Below, piece after piece: positions 38,887-49,683 of a DNA stretch of 64,000 nucleotides. The notes under the pieces are model-generated. The model was not told the origin of the DNA, did not search any database, and worked only from the letters and a program-made list of their open reading frames with translations. Positions within the stretch are counted from its first letter, which is position 1. Every line of letters begins with the position of its first letter. The position numbers and the translations under genes were made by a program. The DNA is from Diogma glabrata. Lineage: Eukaryota > Arthropoda > Insecta > Diptera > Cylindrotomidae. The stretch lies in contig OY856187.1 in NCBI GenBank assembly GCA_963693315.1, positions 110,647,746 through 110,711,745 of the forward strand. The letters are read 5' to 3'.

Positions 38887-39040
38887 CATAATATCACCAG
38901 TTTGAACAACAATATTTTCTTCATTCTCTACAACTGTTCCATTTTCTAGTGTCCTTGTGTAACTAACGATACATAATTCCCCTCGATTTTTTATAAGTTC
39001 TCCATATCCAAACATATCACATAAACCATCATCCTTTGCA
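38876..39040 (-). pseudogene. FKBP8-like (zda-type) peptidyl-prolyl isomerase relic
   Basis: The minus frame from ~39037 reads KDDGLCDMFGYGELIKN, RGELCIVSYTRTLENGTVV, ENEENIVVQTGDIMNVFN. The succession (E)W-D--G-G-L-K, RG--C-V----LENGTVV, and -GD is the start of the FK506-binding domain of FKBP8-type immunophilins, membrane-anchored chaperones of mitochondria and ER. Between GELIKN and RGELC about ten residues usual in the family are absent. The frame is open to 38874, where a LINE interrupts it, and resumes at 35220. No TPR repeats or membrane anchor were found. Stops in the second part make it a pseudogene fragment. A plus-strand reading at 39106-39216 (PSDFPNDAKD, VLEDDES) is protein-like and may be an inverted piece of the same acidic N-terminal region, unproven. 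Confidence 0.65.
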
Positions 39041-39216
39041 TTGATTGTTTGATGGTTGCATAAAATTTTGCATTACTCAAAGATTCTTAATAACAACTTA
39101 ACATAGAACCTTCGAACACCAAGTGATTTTCCTAATGATGCTAAAGACATTGTGCAAAATAAGAATATCGTGCATGGTGATAATAATATTGTTTTAGAAG
39201 ATGATGAAAGCTGAAC

Positions 39217-39990
39217 AAATAATCTCATTTTTTGTTTCTCTGCTTTAATTTATGATTCGCTTTTTTTCTCACAATAATCAAAATAAATGACTAATTTACA
39301 AATATGGTTTCTTTTTTTTCAATGATTTTGAACCAATAAATTTTTTTATTAAACAACATCACTCTTTTATGAAAAAATAACTTAACACAAAAAAAAAAAC
39401 AATCATAATTTTCTTTATAACATTTTTTTTTTCACAAAATTTGATTTTTATTTATAAATAAAAAAAACTTAAATAATTATTGTAATAATTTAAACAAAAT
39501 TTATTCTTAACACCAAACATATTTTTTTTTATAACATTTTTTCCACAAAAACATTGATTTTAATCATTTGATTTTTAAAATTATACTGAACTCCTTGATT
39601 TAAACAATTCGAACTTTTATATCATACCATCGATCTTCTTGTTCCCCTTCCATAAACAATTCCCTTTTTCCAAGTTAAGAAAAAAAATCATTTATATAAA
39701 CATGTTTGTTAAGTGAAATTGATGACGTAACTAAACCGTCAACAGTAGTACAGAAAAATGTAGCTACATTTACTACAATTTAAGAAAATTAATAAAATTA
39801 TAATAGAGTTTGAAAATTATCATTTTCAGAGTAAAAATTGAAACAGTCCGCCGTTACAAGTTTAACTACAGAGCTTGAAACTGAAGGTTTTAAATTAAAG
39901 GCCTAAGGTAATGTTGTTGCAATTTTCTTATCAGATAAATTTCAAACAACTTTAAAAGAGCGAAACTACCCTTGTAACAAAATTAACTTG
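39217..39990. other. AT-rich spacer
   Basis: I see nothing beyond AT-rich sequence. Confidence 0.55.
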
Positions 39991-40330
39991 GGCAAACAAA
40001 TGTGGGTTGAGCAAAAATCCTGCCAAGACAGAATTGGTTCTTTTCAACATGAAGTACAAGAACCTTGGAGAGGCGTGGTTAAATGCTAGCACCTGTAACA
40101 TTAGCATCCAAATCTGGCCCAGGCTAAACTATCAGCACTCCAGGTTCCCTGGTAAGAGACATAATTGGTAAATGAATCCTTGGAGAGCACGCAAAAAGGC
40201 TTCACTTTCAAGATCCCCCATAAACTTCTTATGAAGCTGCAATATCCCTCTCCAATTGGTTCGAGCTTTTTCCAGGGAGACCCGTGGTATCAAAACAATT
40301 CTATTCTGGTCTAAGTTTGTGGTCGTGAAC
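39991..40330 (+). pseudogene. LINE reverse-transcriptase relic (R1/Jockey-like)
   Basis: The plus frame reads WANKCGLSKNPAKTELVLFN followed by MKYKNL. The W----GL--NP-KTE-V-F block lies after the YADD motif in non-LTR RTs. About 100 bp on, NPWRARKKASLSRSP matches the conserved R-RKA segment that normally reads N-E-RTRKA. Stops and frame changes follow. It is a different family from the LINE at 35221. No ends are visible. Confidence 0.6.
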
Positions 40331-43295
40331 TTATGTCACGAAATAGTGTGAACAATAATTTGTTGTAACTTTACGAAAAACTTAAACCACCCTTGGGTGG
40401 GCTAAAGCGTTTTTCACCATATCATTATATTGCCAATCATAGGATTAATTGATTACATATCATTAACCATAACTTCCAATTATTTGATTTATTTTTATAC
40501 GAAAATTTACAACTCAGCTTCTCAAAGGTATATTACTCGTACATATATTTGAAATCCATTAAGAGAATGATGCTTCATTTAAATTTATTTTTTTATCATT
40601 ATTTTATAAAATTTTCGCATGAACGAAAATATGAAAATCAACGAAAAATTTATTTCTAAGATAAAAATCATGAATAAATAAGTAGATATAATTTTTTTTT
40701 TATTATTCCGTTGAAGATGATGATGTTGATGAGGATACACAATTAACTTTTCTGTTTTATTTTCAATGATTGTGTTGGTTTTAAAATTAAACAAGAAAAA
40801 AAAGTGTTAGAAAAAAGTAACGTTATGTTTGAAGCATACCAAAATAAAATGTAACGTGCTTGAGTGCGTTATCATATTTTTTATTCTTTACCTAAGGGTT
40901 GTGATGTGAGAGTTTTTGACATACTTGTACCTTAGTTTGATAATTATTTCTACTACTAGAAGTTCGTTGCAGATTTCAATTTAAGAGTGAAAACTGATGA
41001 AAATGTTTGGAACTTTTTTTTACCCTTTTATTTATACTTTAGTGCCATGCTTTTTCCTAAAATCATGAGAAAAATTATTATTTTGAAATAGGATTTGAAA
41101 ACGAATAAATAATACCGAATAATAAATAAAACGAGAATATTCATTTTATTGGGCCTTTTTCTTGTTTTCTTTTTAATCCTGAAAACAACGACATCCGGAA
41201 TTTTACAGTTGTTGTTTGTTGAATTTAGGGTTGTAATTGTTGTTTTGCATTAAAAGTTACGAACATTTAATATTGTTTATGAATAATTATTTTTTAATTA
41301 TTCAACATTTTCTTATAATTCTTTTTAAGGTTGTTGCAAATACATAAAAAAACAGAAATTTGTTGGGTTAGTTGTAATTTAAATTTATATTTCATAAATG
41401 AGTTTTTATATATACCAATATATATACATTTTCCAACAATAATTACCACATTTTTAATTGCCCATCCATTTATAATATGAAAGTGACATTCTGTTTGAAT
41501 TCAATGTAAAAACAACAACATCAAAACTAAAAACCACTTGCAAATTTTTGTTCTTTCAAATTTTCTATTTCTAATATCCATTAACCATCTGTTACCACCG
41601 CATTTCACAATTTCAACTTTTCTTTCTCTAAACACTTATTATTCGATCAAATCACTTTTCAATATTATCAAAGAAAAAGTGTATAGCATAGAAGAATTTT
41701 ATTAAATAAATAAATATAAAATCTGAAGCCATTTTTCTTTCTCCCTCATAATATTTCTTATTTGTGAATTGGAAAAGTTGTTATTGAAACCAATCAAACC
41801 GATCAAATAAAACAAAATAGTTTTCTTTTATTTTTCATGTTTGAGCAAAGTGTTTCCATAAAATTCGTTTCGGTTTTTCAATTAAGTATAGAATGCACAT
41901 ATAAAATATAAGGGGTTGGGGTTGAATATGATTAAGGGTATAAATATTTAAGGGATTTTTTTTCTTTTGTTGATAAAATTGAAATGTGAAATTTTATTAA
42001 TTTGTTATAATTTTCTTGTTAGGAATTATGATTTGACAGAAATGAAAATTGATTGAAGAAAGGTCAGATTGATATAAAATTTGTTCATGAGCGATTATGA
42101 ATTATTTGATGTATGTTAAATTGGTAACAGAATATTGATAAGGATTATTTGTATGATAATATCAAGAGATTAAATGATTTAACTTATATTTGAATGATTA
42201 ATGGGTTTGATAAAAATTTACAGAAGGTTCTATCCATACCATAACCAATTTGAAAATGTTATTCAATAATCTGAGACACCCCAATTTTATTCTTCTTTGT
42301 TCTTAACTTTAGCTCAAATATTCTTATGAAATATCGAAAAATATTTAAGCTCATAAGTTTTAGAGCAAAAAAAGGTAAACATCATTTTTCACAGTCAAAA
42401 ATTAATATTACGTTTTGACTAGAAAATGAAAATTCCTTTTCCAATGTCCAAAAAAATAAAATTTGTTATTTTCCATTTGATTTTGTTTGCTGACATTTTT
42501 CATTTTCTTTTTGTTGTAATAAGAAATGTGAAAATATTTTAAAACGAATTGATGATATCGAAAAACTTTTGCTTTAGTTTTCAACAATGGATTTTAAAAC
42601 AAATTTTGTTCTATCTGAAAATCACTGTATATATTTTCCACTTATATCAATTTTTGTTTTTCTCAAAATTAATAATGGTTCAAAGAACACACGAAGGTTG
42701 ACGTTTTAAATTTTCTTTTGATAGGAACTATTGTTTCCATCAATTATAAAAAAAAGTAAAACGCATTTACAAAATAAAATAAAATATTAAATTGAAGTTT
42801 TTGTTTGTTTTTATTATTGTTTTTGTTAACATCGATTCATCTAGTTTGTTCACACATCAAAGATTTTAATTTTCTTTGAAATGACAAAAAAAAAAACACA
42901 AAAGAAAAATTACATTTCCTCTCGTTTGATATTTTTATAATGTTATGCTTTTGTGAAGAGAAAATATAAGGAAAATTGTTAAGTTAAATGGAATCGGGAT
43001 GGTGTATATGACATTTGGTATATATTAAATTGCTTGAGATTTTGGTTAGAAGAAACAGTATTTATTTGATTAATAACTTTTATGTTTGAGTTTTTCCATG
43101 CTAATAAACAATTATTATGCTTCTTTTGGTTTAGCTAAAGTAGGACTGAGTTTAAATAATATTTTATATTCAAATAATACAATAAAACGTGTGCTGCGTT
43201 GACCTAGTAGGATCATCTTATTCCAAGTGTTTTTAAACCAAACAATAACAACCATCTACACACCTGAGGATTGCAACCCAGCTTACGATTAACCA
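40331..43295. other. AT-rich non-coding stretch
   Basis: A 3-kb run of AT-rich sequence with no supported gene, RNA or repeat of note. It could be intron or intergenic. Confidence 0.5.
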
Positions 43296-43299
43296 GTTT

Positions 43300-44390
43300 T
43301 CTTTTTTTTTTTAGTAAAAAGTGTTGTGTAGTAGGAATTTCAAAATGTGTCACAACAACACATAGATACCTTTTAAGACCTAGGTCCCACAACAACATGC
43401 GTCTTGAGGTATAGGTGGACGCTTTTTTAAATCTTTCTGGATTGAAGGCAATTGAGACTATTGATTCGCGCAAAGCATTTCATTTGTACGATGTGCGCAG
43501 AAAGAAATCCATTTGCATTTTATTACTACGACAGTGAGTAATCTCGACAGTTCGATTGACGAGTTAAACGGGAAAAAACATATGTCTGAGGCATTATGGA
43601 CCTGATTTCATCCGACCACTGCTGGTGACGATATTTATAAAAAATGTTGTAGGGAATCAAGATTTAATGTTAAATTTCTATCACCAACAATTCGTATAGC
43701 ACGCTTTTGAACAGACTCCAAAAGACCCAGGATGGTAACAGATGCAGCGCCCCAAACATGACAACAATACTCCATACAGGGACGAATATAGGACTTATAA
43801 ATGTGGAGTAATTGAAGCGATGTAAAATATTGTTTACATCTATTGAAGAGACCGAATTTTCTTGATCCGCTGTTTGCCATGACCATTATATGATCGCTCC
43901 AGAGTAAGTCATTGGATATTGTGACTCCCAATAAACGAATGCTTTCACATTCGTCTATTTGGTCGTCACACATATTAATTGAAATATCGTTGGGAAACTC
44001 GGTGTTTTGGTGGAATTAAAATTGACCAAATTTTTGTCCCCCAATCGGCGACTTTTTTTAGGTCCTTGTTTACATTTATGGCAGCGTCTCTCCGGACGGG
44101 ATTTATTCGTTCATGCATTTTACCCTTTGAAGATAGGAGGACGAATGACTTGTGCAGAGTACTATCATCTGCAAAACTATTTATTGGGTTACTGGTGATT
44201 TGTAACAGTTCGTTGATATCGGTCTTCGTTCTATTGGTCTATAATTTGAAATATCACATTTCGTTCCTTTTTTGGGATAGGCTGGACATTGGTCAACTTC
44301 AAGCAGGATGGAAAAACACCAGATTTATAGAATTTATAGACTATTTTGGTGAGAGTTGGTGCAAGTTTTTTTGAAAATGTTTTTAGAATA
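43300..44390 (-). mobile_element. LINE copy 2 of the 35221 family, 5'-truncated with internal deletion
   Basis: On the minus strand it enters at ~44390 within the RT (matching 37410 of copy 1). It covers LAPTLTKI and the CLKLTNVQPIPKK-like region, jumps after NYRPI straight to the INELLQITSNPINSFADDST region (about 350-400 bp lost), and continues to the 3' UTR and an A-rich end near 43312-43300. Here VADWG continues into TKIWSILIPP and CDDQIDECESIRLLG, the ~30 codons deleted from copy 1. A 112-codon open segment lies at 43973-43635. It contains no complete RT and is inactive. Confidence 0.82.
43635..43973 (-). pseudogene. LINE RT C-terminal open segment
   Basis: A 112-codon frame carries ESIRLLGVTISNDLLWSDH, RCKQYFTSLQLLHIYKSYIR, PCMEYCCHVWG and KRAIRIVGD, equivalent to 38190-38470 of copy 1. 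LLGV-----L-W--H and Y-S-IRP-MEY---VW are the usual RT-thumb landmarks of CR1/Jockey LINEs. The ATG at 43973 is internal to the original frame, not a true start. Confidence 0.78.
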
Positions 44391-44788
44391 ACATTAACCA
44401 ATAACGTTAACCGAGTAATTTTAACAAAAACTTACTAGTCCAATAATCGGGAAATCAACTTGAATAGAATTATTTTTATCCACGATTACTAAAAAATATA
44501 TACAATCCATGTGTATGTCTTCCATTGTAATCCTATACATTCTCTAGCTTGTGAATAGATTGTGACGCAATCGTTACATTCTACTACAGTTCTATAGTTT
44601 ATTTGTTGGTATAGTTTTAGCAAAAGGTTAAAACGAGAACAATACATATATAAAATATAAAATAATAAATTTAAGTTTCGTTTTTCTATGCTACCTATGA
44701 TTTACATATTTCAATATGGTGATAAAAACTTTAGCAGGCAAACTGGAAATTAATCGAAATATTTTGCAGTCTTGGATAAAATAGCATC

Positions 44789-44873
44789 TTGTATTCGCAT
44801 AGGATGATGGCAATTCTTCACTCGGATGATTCATTCCACTCGTAAAGAATTGCCATCATTCTCAACTCATACA
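44789..44873. ncRNA. Pre-miRNA-like hairpin (candidate)
   Basis: ATGATGGCAATTCTT (44804-44818) pairs perfectly with AAGAATTGCCATCAT (44845-44859) across a 26-nt loop. Beyond a mismatched section, CTTGTAT pairs with ATACAAG at the outer ends. The total of ~85 nt, one arm pair and small terminal loop are the dimensions of an animal pre-miRNA. It sits in unique sequence, not obviously in a MITE. I do not recognise a known miRNA seed. It could also be a tiny hairpin MITE. Confidence 0.35.
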
Positions 44874-45675
44874 AGAATCTACTATTAATTATCATTATGT
44901 TATAGTTTTATAAACAATAAAATAAAAAAAAGAAATTATTTTTCTATCCGGTCATCTCCATGTATAAAATATTTTGTAGTTAAGCTGATAAAGTCCTTGG
45001 TGTTAGTAATTTTTTTTGTTTAGCCCGACTAGTTTAGTTGAGGAAGCCTGAGAGTCTATCCCGGGGTTTAGGTTCAACCTCAACTCCCATATCATTGTTT
45101 TTTATGATTTTCAGGACGAATGTAGTTGGCCAAACTTTTTGGTTTTCTTGTGGACTTTCGACCTGTCTTGTAATGAGCAAGATAATATCTTTGTCAACTG
45201 TACTTCATTCGCGTCTGTTCTACATATAGAAAAATATTACATTATGGTTCAAAAATGTTTTTATACATTTTCAAATTATTTTGAACCCATTTGTGTGCAG
45301 CACATTTATTTCTCATATGTACATTTGACACTTCCGGAAAAACCGTATCTTATTTTTTTCATTTTCCATTTATTTTTAATATTTAAGTGAAAATAAAACT
45401 TTTGGAGATTTTAATCTTGTTTTTGGTGATGTTGAGTTGGTTTTGGTGCAAGTTCAGTGCAATTTTAGTTATGCGATTACTTTGGTTTTCCGTTTTTTTG
45501 TATATAAAAATCATTAAAAGTGTTAGTTTAATAAAACAATAAAGTAAGTATGTGGTGAATATTTATTCTTGATTGCAAAAAGTTCGTTAATAAACTGATG
45601 TAAAATTTTTTCAAATTAATTTGTTAGTAAATTTATTAGAACTAAAGTGTTGTCAAATTGTTCAAGCTATATATA
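44874..45675. other. AT-rich spacer
   Basis: No supported gene. A CCCGACTAGTTTAG word at 45023 resembles the termini of the element at 30855, without a partner. Confidence 0.5.
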
Positions 45676-46106
45676 GACCAGTCTAGGTATCTTAAAATCA
45701 GGCAAAAAATGGAAAAAATTAGTAACAGGATGAAAACTATTGGATATATAATAAAATATTGCGCAAATCATGTGAAACAAAAATTAAAGGTGCTCCGAGT
45801 TGCGGTGTTGAAATGGGGTTAACTTTTAGGGGCAGAAAATGGTTTTTCATGATTTTCAGTGTAACTAGACCTTCTATCGAAAAAGTTTGAAGTAAAGGTT
45901 GTAGGTAATAAAAAGGTCTATAACTTTTATATAGACCATTTTTTCAAATAACCTAAAGTTTGCCGTTTAAATAGAAAGAACCGAGGAAAAAAAGGCTTTT
46001 CGTTTTTAATTTTTATCTCCCACAAAAAATTTTTTTTCCACACAATTTGATGAAAACGTACCTTATTATTATGTCCCTAATACGCTGTAATTTTTTGGAA
46101 TCAAAA

Positions 46107-46119
46107 TATTTATTTATAC
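46107..46119 (+). repeat. PLE target-site duplication, left
   Basis: TATTTATTTATAC, repeated exactly at 52370-52382. Joining the two flanks at one copy restores continuity with the opposite arm of the foldback element (ATATTT-TT-ACGTTTAATTTTGA). Confidence 0.85.
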
Positions 46120-46473
46120 TATTATATAATTTTCTTGTGTGAACTACTTGAAGTGATTGCAATAATACAGAGTAAAACAACGTCTTTTTTCACTTCAAAA
46201 ACTTTTTATTGTAACACCAAATATTTTCTGTCTCTAAGAGACCTTCTTCTTGGGTTAATTGTTTTCTAAACTAAACTAAACTGAACATCAATGACTATTT
46301 ATATACAAAAACAAAACTATGGATCTTAAAGTAATTAACGTTAAAAAGTAATTAAAGCTAGTGGGTTTATCCCATTGACAAAGATTGTGGATATAAAATT
46401 TAACAACTTATTATGAACAGGACAAATGAAGGCGTAACGGAGAGAAAAAATTTTAATTTAATTATTAGTGATT

Positions 46474-48768
46474 TTATGAATGAAGTATTTTATGACGGTT
46501 TTTAATTTTAAAAAGGGGGCTGTACACTGGACCTCTGTCGTTGTTGATTAAATCTTCTTCTTTTTCTTGTTGGATATAGTAAGATTCTATTATCTCTAGC
46601 TTCCTGTTGTCGCGGACTGGGTGTAAAAGTTTTAAATTGTTGTTGTTGATTATGTGGTTGTGATCTACGATGTGTTTGGCTACTGCTGATTTATCGAAAT
46701 TGGCTTTAACGTTTGTATGTTCTTTAAATCTTGTGATAATTTGTCTTTTTGATGATCCGATATATTTCTTACTACATCCTGAGCAACTGATCTCATAAAC
46801 TCCATTTTGGCAATGTTGTGGGATTTTATCTTTATTGTTGGTAAGTATACTGGATAATTTTTGATCTGTTGTTGGTATTAGCTCTACTTTGCGGCGTTTG
46901 AATATATTTTTCAGCTTTGTAGAGACTCGCGGATCAAAACTAACCTTTTCCCTCTTTTTAATTTCGGTGGTTGAAGTCAAAGCTGTGGTGTCCCGTATTA
47001 CTTTTATCTTTTTGGCTTTCTTTACAAGGGTGTCAATGTGAAAGCTATTAAATCCATTAACATTGGCGATACGTTTAATGTTTTCTTCCTCTTTCGAATA
47101 ACATATTGGGCTGAGTGGAATATTTATTAGACGATGTACCATGCTTCTGAATGCTGCCATTTTGTGTTGCCATGGGTGATTCGAATCTACTGTTATGAAA
47201 CGATCTGTGGTAGTGGATTTCCTATAAATATCAAATTCAACTCTTCCATTATTTCGGCTGAGAAGCAGATCTAAAAATGGGAGCTTTCCCTCTTGTTCCT
47301 CTTCATAAGTAAATTTGATTGACTCATATTTGCTATTGATGGTTTTCAAGACTTTCCTTAGCTGTTGTTTTTTCATGATCACTAATACATCGTCTACATA
47401 TCTTCCCCAAAACTTGAAGTCGAATTCTTTATTTATTGAAACTTCCAATTCTGACATCAACGCTTCGGCTACAAAAGGTGATAGTGAGTTGCCCATAGAA
47501 GTACCAGAAGTTTGTTTGTATATATTTTCATTAAATTGGAAGTAACTGTTGTTCATACACTCTTTTAAAGCTTCAATATAAACCTCTGTTGTATTCTTTG
47601 GTATTTTGTTAGTTATCAACCACTTTTCGATTATATTAATAGCTTTGTTGACTGGTACGCTAGGAAATAGTGCGCTGACATCAAGTGACACTAAGATCTC
47701 GTTATCCTCTAGTTTTACATCTTTTATTTTGTCAACTACGTCTAGTGAATTTTTAACTGCTAAAGATGGAAAAGCTGGTATCTTTTTGAACTCTTCGACC
47801 AGCCATTTTGAAATTTTTTCGAACGGTGAATTATTGTTTGACACGATAGGGCGCATGGATTTGCCAATTTTGTGTATTTTAGGTAATGCATACAATCTTG
47901 GAAGAGTTGGGTTCGATACATTTAGCTTCCATTTCAGTGATGCATTATTTAGTGTGCTGGCAATCTTTTTCCGTAGGGTTACTGCTTTTCTTTGTAGTTG
48001 GTTGATTGGATTAGAGTTGTGTAACTGATATGGTCCCTCAGCAAGTAGTGTTTCCACTCTTGTGAGATAGTCACTTTTATCTAGTATCACTAACGAATTT
48101 CCTTTGTCAGCCTTAGTGTAGATGCAATCTTTTGTTTTTAGCGATTTTATAACACTGCTTATTTTCTGGAAATCCGAGTTTGACTTTTGTGGGTTTTGGA
48201 TGACATTGTTGATAACTTTTTTTGATTCTAATCTGACAGTATTCCTTTCTTCGGCTTCTATGTGTTTACATGCATGTTCTAGATCTGCTACTATATTTAT
48301 TACAGGTAATGTGTTGTTTTGTACGGCAAAATTTAACCCTTTGGTTAATAAGTTTAGTTCTTCTGGTTCTATTGTTTGTGATGATAAATTTTTAACATAT
48401 TCCGGAACAATTAATGGCTCGGATTTTTTAATTTGTTTAGGTTCTATTAATCTTTTTAGTTTTTTGTTGATTACACTATTTTTTGATCTTAATTTGTGTT
48501 CTAATATTGCATTTGTATTGGTGTACCAGTCTTGAAATTCTTTATACTCGTCTTCATCCATAAGTTTGTTCCATAAAAAATCCGTGTGCATTTTATATAA
48601 GTCTAATTCTATCCCTGCTAGCTTCGAAAATCTTGATTTGATGCACTCACTGAGGTATTCCTTTTTGCTTTTGTAAATAATTCTCTTTCTTGTAAATTTG
48701 TTTATGTTTTTTGGTATCTTTACTTTTATAAAAGATGGAAATACCTTGTTGATTCGGCATTGGGTTAA
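46474..48768 (-). CDS. Penelope-like RT plus GIY-YIG endonuclease, copy A (5'-truncated)
   Basis: 705 codons are open from an internal Met at 48591, and the same frame is open further upstream to about 48768. Copy B shows that the normal protein has 86 residues before this Met, and about 29 of them are lost at the inverted junction. Counting from the internal Met: TKADKGNSLVILDK (159-172), PKIHKIGKSMRPIVS (237-251), SLDVSALFPSVP (302-313, motif A), TSGTSMGNSLSPF (361-373, motif B), GRYVDDVLVIM (396-406, motif C), LPFLDLLLSR (437-446), C-terminal GIY-YIG nuclease with GVYEISCSGCSKKYIGSSKR (597-616) and RFKEH (621-625). All RT aspartates and the nuclease Y, Y, R and E positions are present. Such enzymes nick target DNA and copy their RNA in the nucleus. 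The catalytic core is complete, but the N terminus and the 5' promoter side are missing. Confidence 0.93.
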   Translation of the reverse strand, partial: LTQCRINKVFPSFIKVKIPKNINKFTRKRIIYKSKKEYLSECIKSRFSKLAGIELDLYKMHTDFLWNKLMDEDEYKEFQDWYTNTNAILEHKLRSKNSVINKKLKRLIEPKQIKKSEPLIVPEYVKNLSSQTIEPEELNLLTKGLNFAVQNNTLPVINIVADLEHACKHIEAEERNTVRLESKKVINNVIQNPQKSNSDFQKISSVIKSLKTKDCIYTKADKGNSLVILDKSDYLTRVETLLAEGPYQLHNSNPINQLQRKAVTLRKKIASTLNNASLKWKLNVSNPTLPRLYALPKIHKIGKSMRPIVSNNNSPFEKISKWLVEEFKKIPAFPSLAVKNSLDVVDKIKDVKLEDNEILVSLDVSALFPSVPVNKAINIIEKWLITNKIPKNTTEVYIEALKECMNNSYFQFNENIYKQTSGTSMGNSLSPFVAEALMSELEVSINKEFDFKFWGRYVDDVLVIMKKQQLRKVLKTINSKYESIKFTYEEEQEGKLPFLDLLLSRNNGRVEFDIYRKSTTTDRFITVDSNHPWQHKMAAFRSMVHRLINIPLSPICYSKEEENIKRIANVNGFNSFHIDTLVKKAKKIKVIRDTTALTSTTEIKKREKVSFDPRVSTKLKNIFKRRKVELIPTTDQKLSSILTNNKDKIPQHCQNGVYEISCSGCSKKYIGSSKRQIITRFKEHTNVKANFDKSAVAKHIVDHNHIINNNNLKLLHPVRDNRKLEIIESYYIQQEKEEDLINNDRGPVYSPLFKIKNRHKILHS

Positions 48769-48769
48769 G

Positions 48770-48845
48770 GTTAGTTGGGGAAAAGGTTAGTTTTGATCCG
48801 CGAGTCTCTACAAAGCTGAAAAATATATTCAAACGCGTAGGTTAG
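48770..48845 (+). repeat. Inverted-junction scar between PLE copies
   Basis: After copy A breaks (GGGTTAA at 48762-48768) comes GGTTAGTTGGGGAAAAGG, a 56-bp piece of the plus-strand PLE (the VSFDPRVS-coding region), GTAGGTTAGGG, and then the same PLE piece begins again and continues. A stuttered start with GGTTAG-GG-AAAAGG microhomology indicates repeated template switching. Confidence 0.8.
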
Positions 48846-49678
48846 GGAAAAGGTTAGTTTTGATCCGCGAGTCTCTACAAAGCTGAAAAATATATTCAAA
48901 CGCCGCAAAGTAGAGCTAATACCAACAACAGATCAAAAATTATCCAGTATACTTACCAACAATAAAGATAAAATCCCACAACATTGCCAAAATGGAGTTT
49001 ATGAGATCAGTTGCTCAGGATGTAGTAAGAAATATATCGGATCATCAAAAAGACAAATTATCACAAGATTTAAAGAACATACAAACGTTAAAGCCAATTT
49101 CGATAAATCAGCAGTAGCCAAACACATCGTAGATCACAACCACATAATCAACAACAACAATTTAAAACTTTTACACCCAGTCCGCGACAACAGGAAGCTA
49201 GAGATAATAGAATCTTACTATATCCAACAAGAAAAAGAAGAAGATTTAATCAACAACGACAGAGGTCCAGTGTACAGCCCCCTTTTTAAAATTAAAAACC
49301 GTCATAAAATACTTCATTCATAAAATCACTAATAATTAAATTAAAATTTTTTCTCTCCGTTACGCCTTCATTTGTCCTGTTCATAATAAGTTGTTAAATT
49401 TTATATCCACAATCTTTGTCAATGGGATAAACCCACTAGCTTTAATTACTTTTTAACGTTAATTACTTTAAGATCCATAGTTTTGTTTTTGTATATAAAT
49501 AGTCATTGATGTTCAGTTTAGTTTAGTTTAGAAAACAATTAACCCAAGAAGAAGGTCTCTTAGAGACAGAAAATATTTGGTGTTACAATAAAAAGTTTTT
49601 GAAGTGAAAAAAGACGTTGTTTTACTCTGTATTATTGCAATCACTTCAAGTAGTTCACACAAGAAAATTATATAATTT
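48846..49678 (+). mobile_element. PLE pseudo-LTR (solo 3' part)
   Basis: It matches 51587-52369 base for base wherever I compared: the end of the linker, the complete GIY-YIG coding region (stop at 49321), and the 3' UTR with AAACAATTAACCCAAGAAG and TCTCTTAGAGA. It joins copy B directly. In Penelope elements such a leading partial copy acts as a pseudo-LTR and can supply the promoter for the following copy. Confidence 0.85.
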
Positions 49679-49683
49679 TTAAA

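Noticed and set aside
44789..44873. Assignment to a named miRNA
   Set aside because: Neither arm matches a seed I can recall with confidence.
47606..48535. Plus-strand frames of 137-140 codons opposite PLE copy A, and minus-strand counterparts opposite copy B
   Set aside because: Antisense shadows of the PLE coding sequence, with Phe/Ser/Leu-rich composition.
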